A stretch of DNA of 7,033 nucleotides from an uncultured Actinomycetes bacterium (lineage in GTDB: Bacteria > Actinomycetota > Actinomycetes > Nanopelagicales > Nanopelagicaceae): contig CAIUSQ010000098.1 of NCBI GenBank assembly GCA_903901905.1, positions 1 through 7,033 of the forward strand, written 5' to 3'. The notes below the pieces were generated by a model, which worked only from the letters and a program-made list of their open reading frames with translations, ran no database searches and was not told where the DNA came from. This document shows positions 6,900-7,033 of the stretch, in pieces. Numbering within the stretch: the first letter of the stretch is position 1; each line of letters opens with the position of its first letter. The position numbers and the translations under genes are program-made.

Positions 6900-7033
6900 A
6901 TGGTTCTAGTACGTGATGCTGTTGGTCAAATCCTTCGTTCCGCACGAACTGATCAAGGACGAACATTGCGAGATGTTGCACGTGATGCACGAGTATCACT
7001 TGGATACTTATCAGAAGTTGAGCGCGGCCAAAA
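6900..7033 (+). CDS. clgR: ClgR-like Xre-family transcriptional regulator, 5' part (runs off window end)
   Basis: ClgR regulators activate clp protease genes and other stress genes in actinobacteria. Forty-four codons are visible. They read [20 protein letters not shown], then [20 protein letters not shown], which is the typical ClgR helix-turn-helix with recognition helix around [12 protein letters not shown]. The rest lies beyond base 7033; family members are usually about 100-140 residues. The 40-base gap after cinA holds a ribosome binding site and AT-rich sequence (TTTATAC near 6872-6878) that could be part of a promoter, but no clear -35/-10 pair. Position after pgsA and cinA matches the pgsA3-clgR order in Mycobacterium. 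The start could also be ATG 6894. A related Xre regulator cannot be fully excluded from the fragment. Confidence 0.85.
   Translation, partial: MVLVRDAVGQILRSARTDQGRTLRDVARDARVSLGYLSEVERGQ

Overview
The window reads as a stretch of core chromosome from a low-to-moderate GC actinobacterium. The order RNase J, FtsK, RodZ-like protein, RimO, PgsA, stand-alone CinA domain, ClgR-like regulator is an actinobacterial neighbourhood; Mycobacterium keeps a version of it with rnj, ftsK, pgsA3 and clgR close together. The AT-leaning codons, tight packing and leaderless-looking starts would fit a streamlined freshwater lineage such as the Nanopelagicales (acI, 'Ca. Planktophila' type). That placement is inference from gene order and composition only.

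Layout, all on the + strand: the 3' two thirds of rnj (1-1143, cut by the window start); a 65-base gap with a probable leaderless promoter; ftsK (1209-3554); a 160-base gap with a stem-loop and a probable promoter; rodZ (3715-4416); a 28-base gap with a second leaderless-type promoter; rimO (4445-5800); pgsA (5797-6348, 4-base overlap with rimO); cinA (6371-6859); and the first 44 codons of a clgR-like gene (6900 to window end). No mobile element, CRISPR array, rRNA or convincing tRNA gene is present, and no gene-free stretch reaches 300 bases.

The genes cover RNA decay and processing (RNase J), chromosome segregation at division (FtsK), cell shape or envelope (RodZ-like), ribosomal protein S12 modification (RimO), acidic phospholipid synthesis (PgsA), pyridine nucleotide salvage (CinA/PncC domain) and control of proteolysis genes (ClgR-like). 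They do not form one pathway. rimO-pgsA-cinA looks like one transcription unit, while ftsK, rodZ and rimO each show a candidate promoter of their own.

I found no undescribed system. The observations most worth a second look are regulatory: the same TAAGATCGC element lies exactly 7 bases before the start codons of ftsK and rimO, a related CAAGATC lies 7 bases before an alternative TTG start of rodZ, and the ftsK-rodZ gap can be drawn as a small tRNA-like fold.
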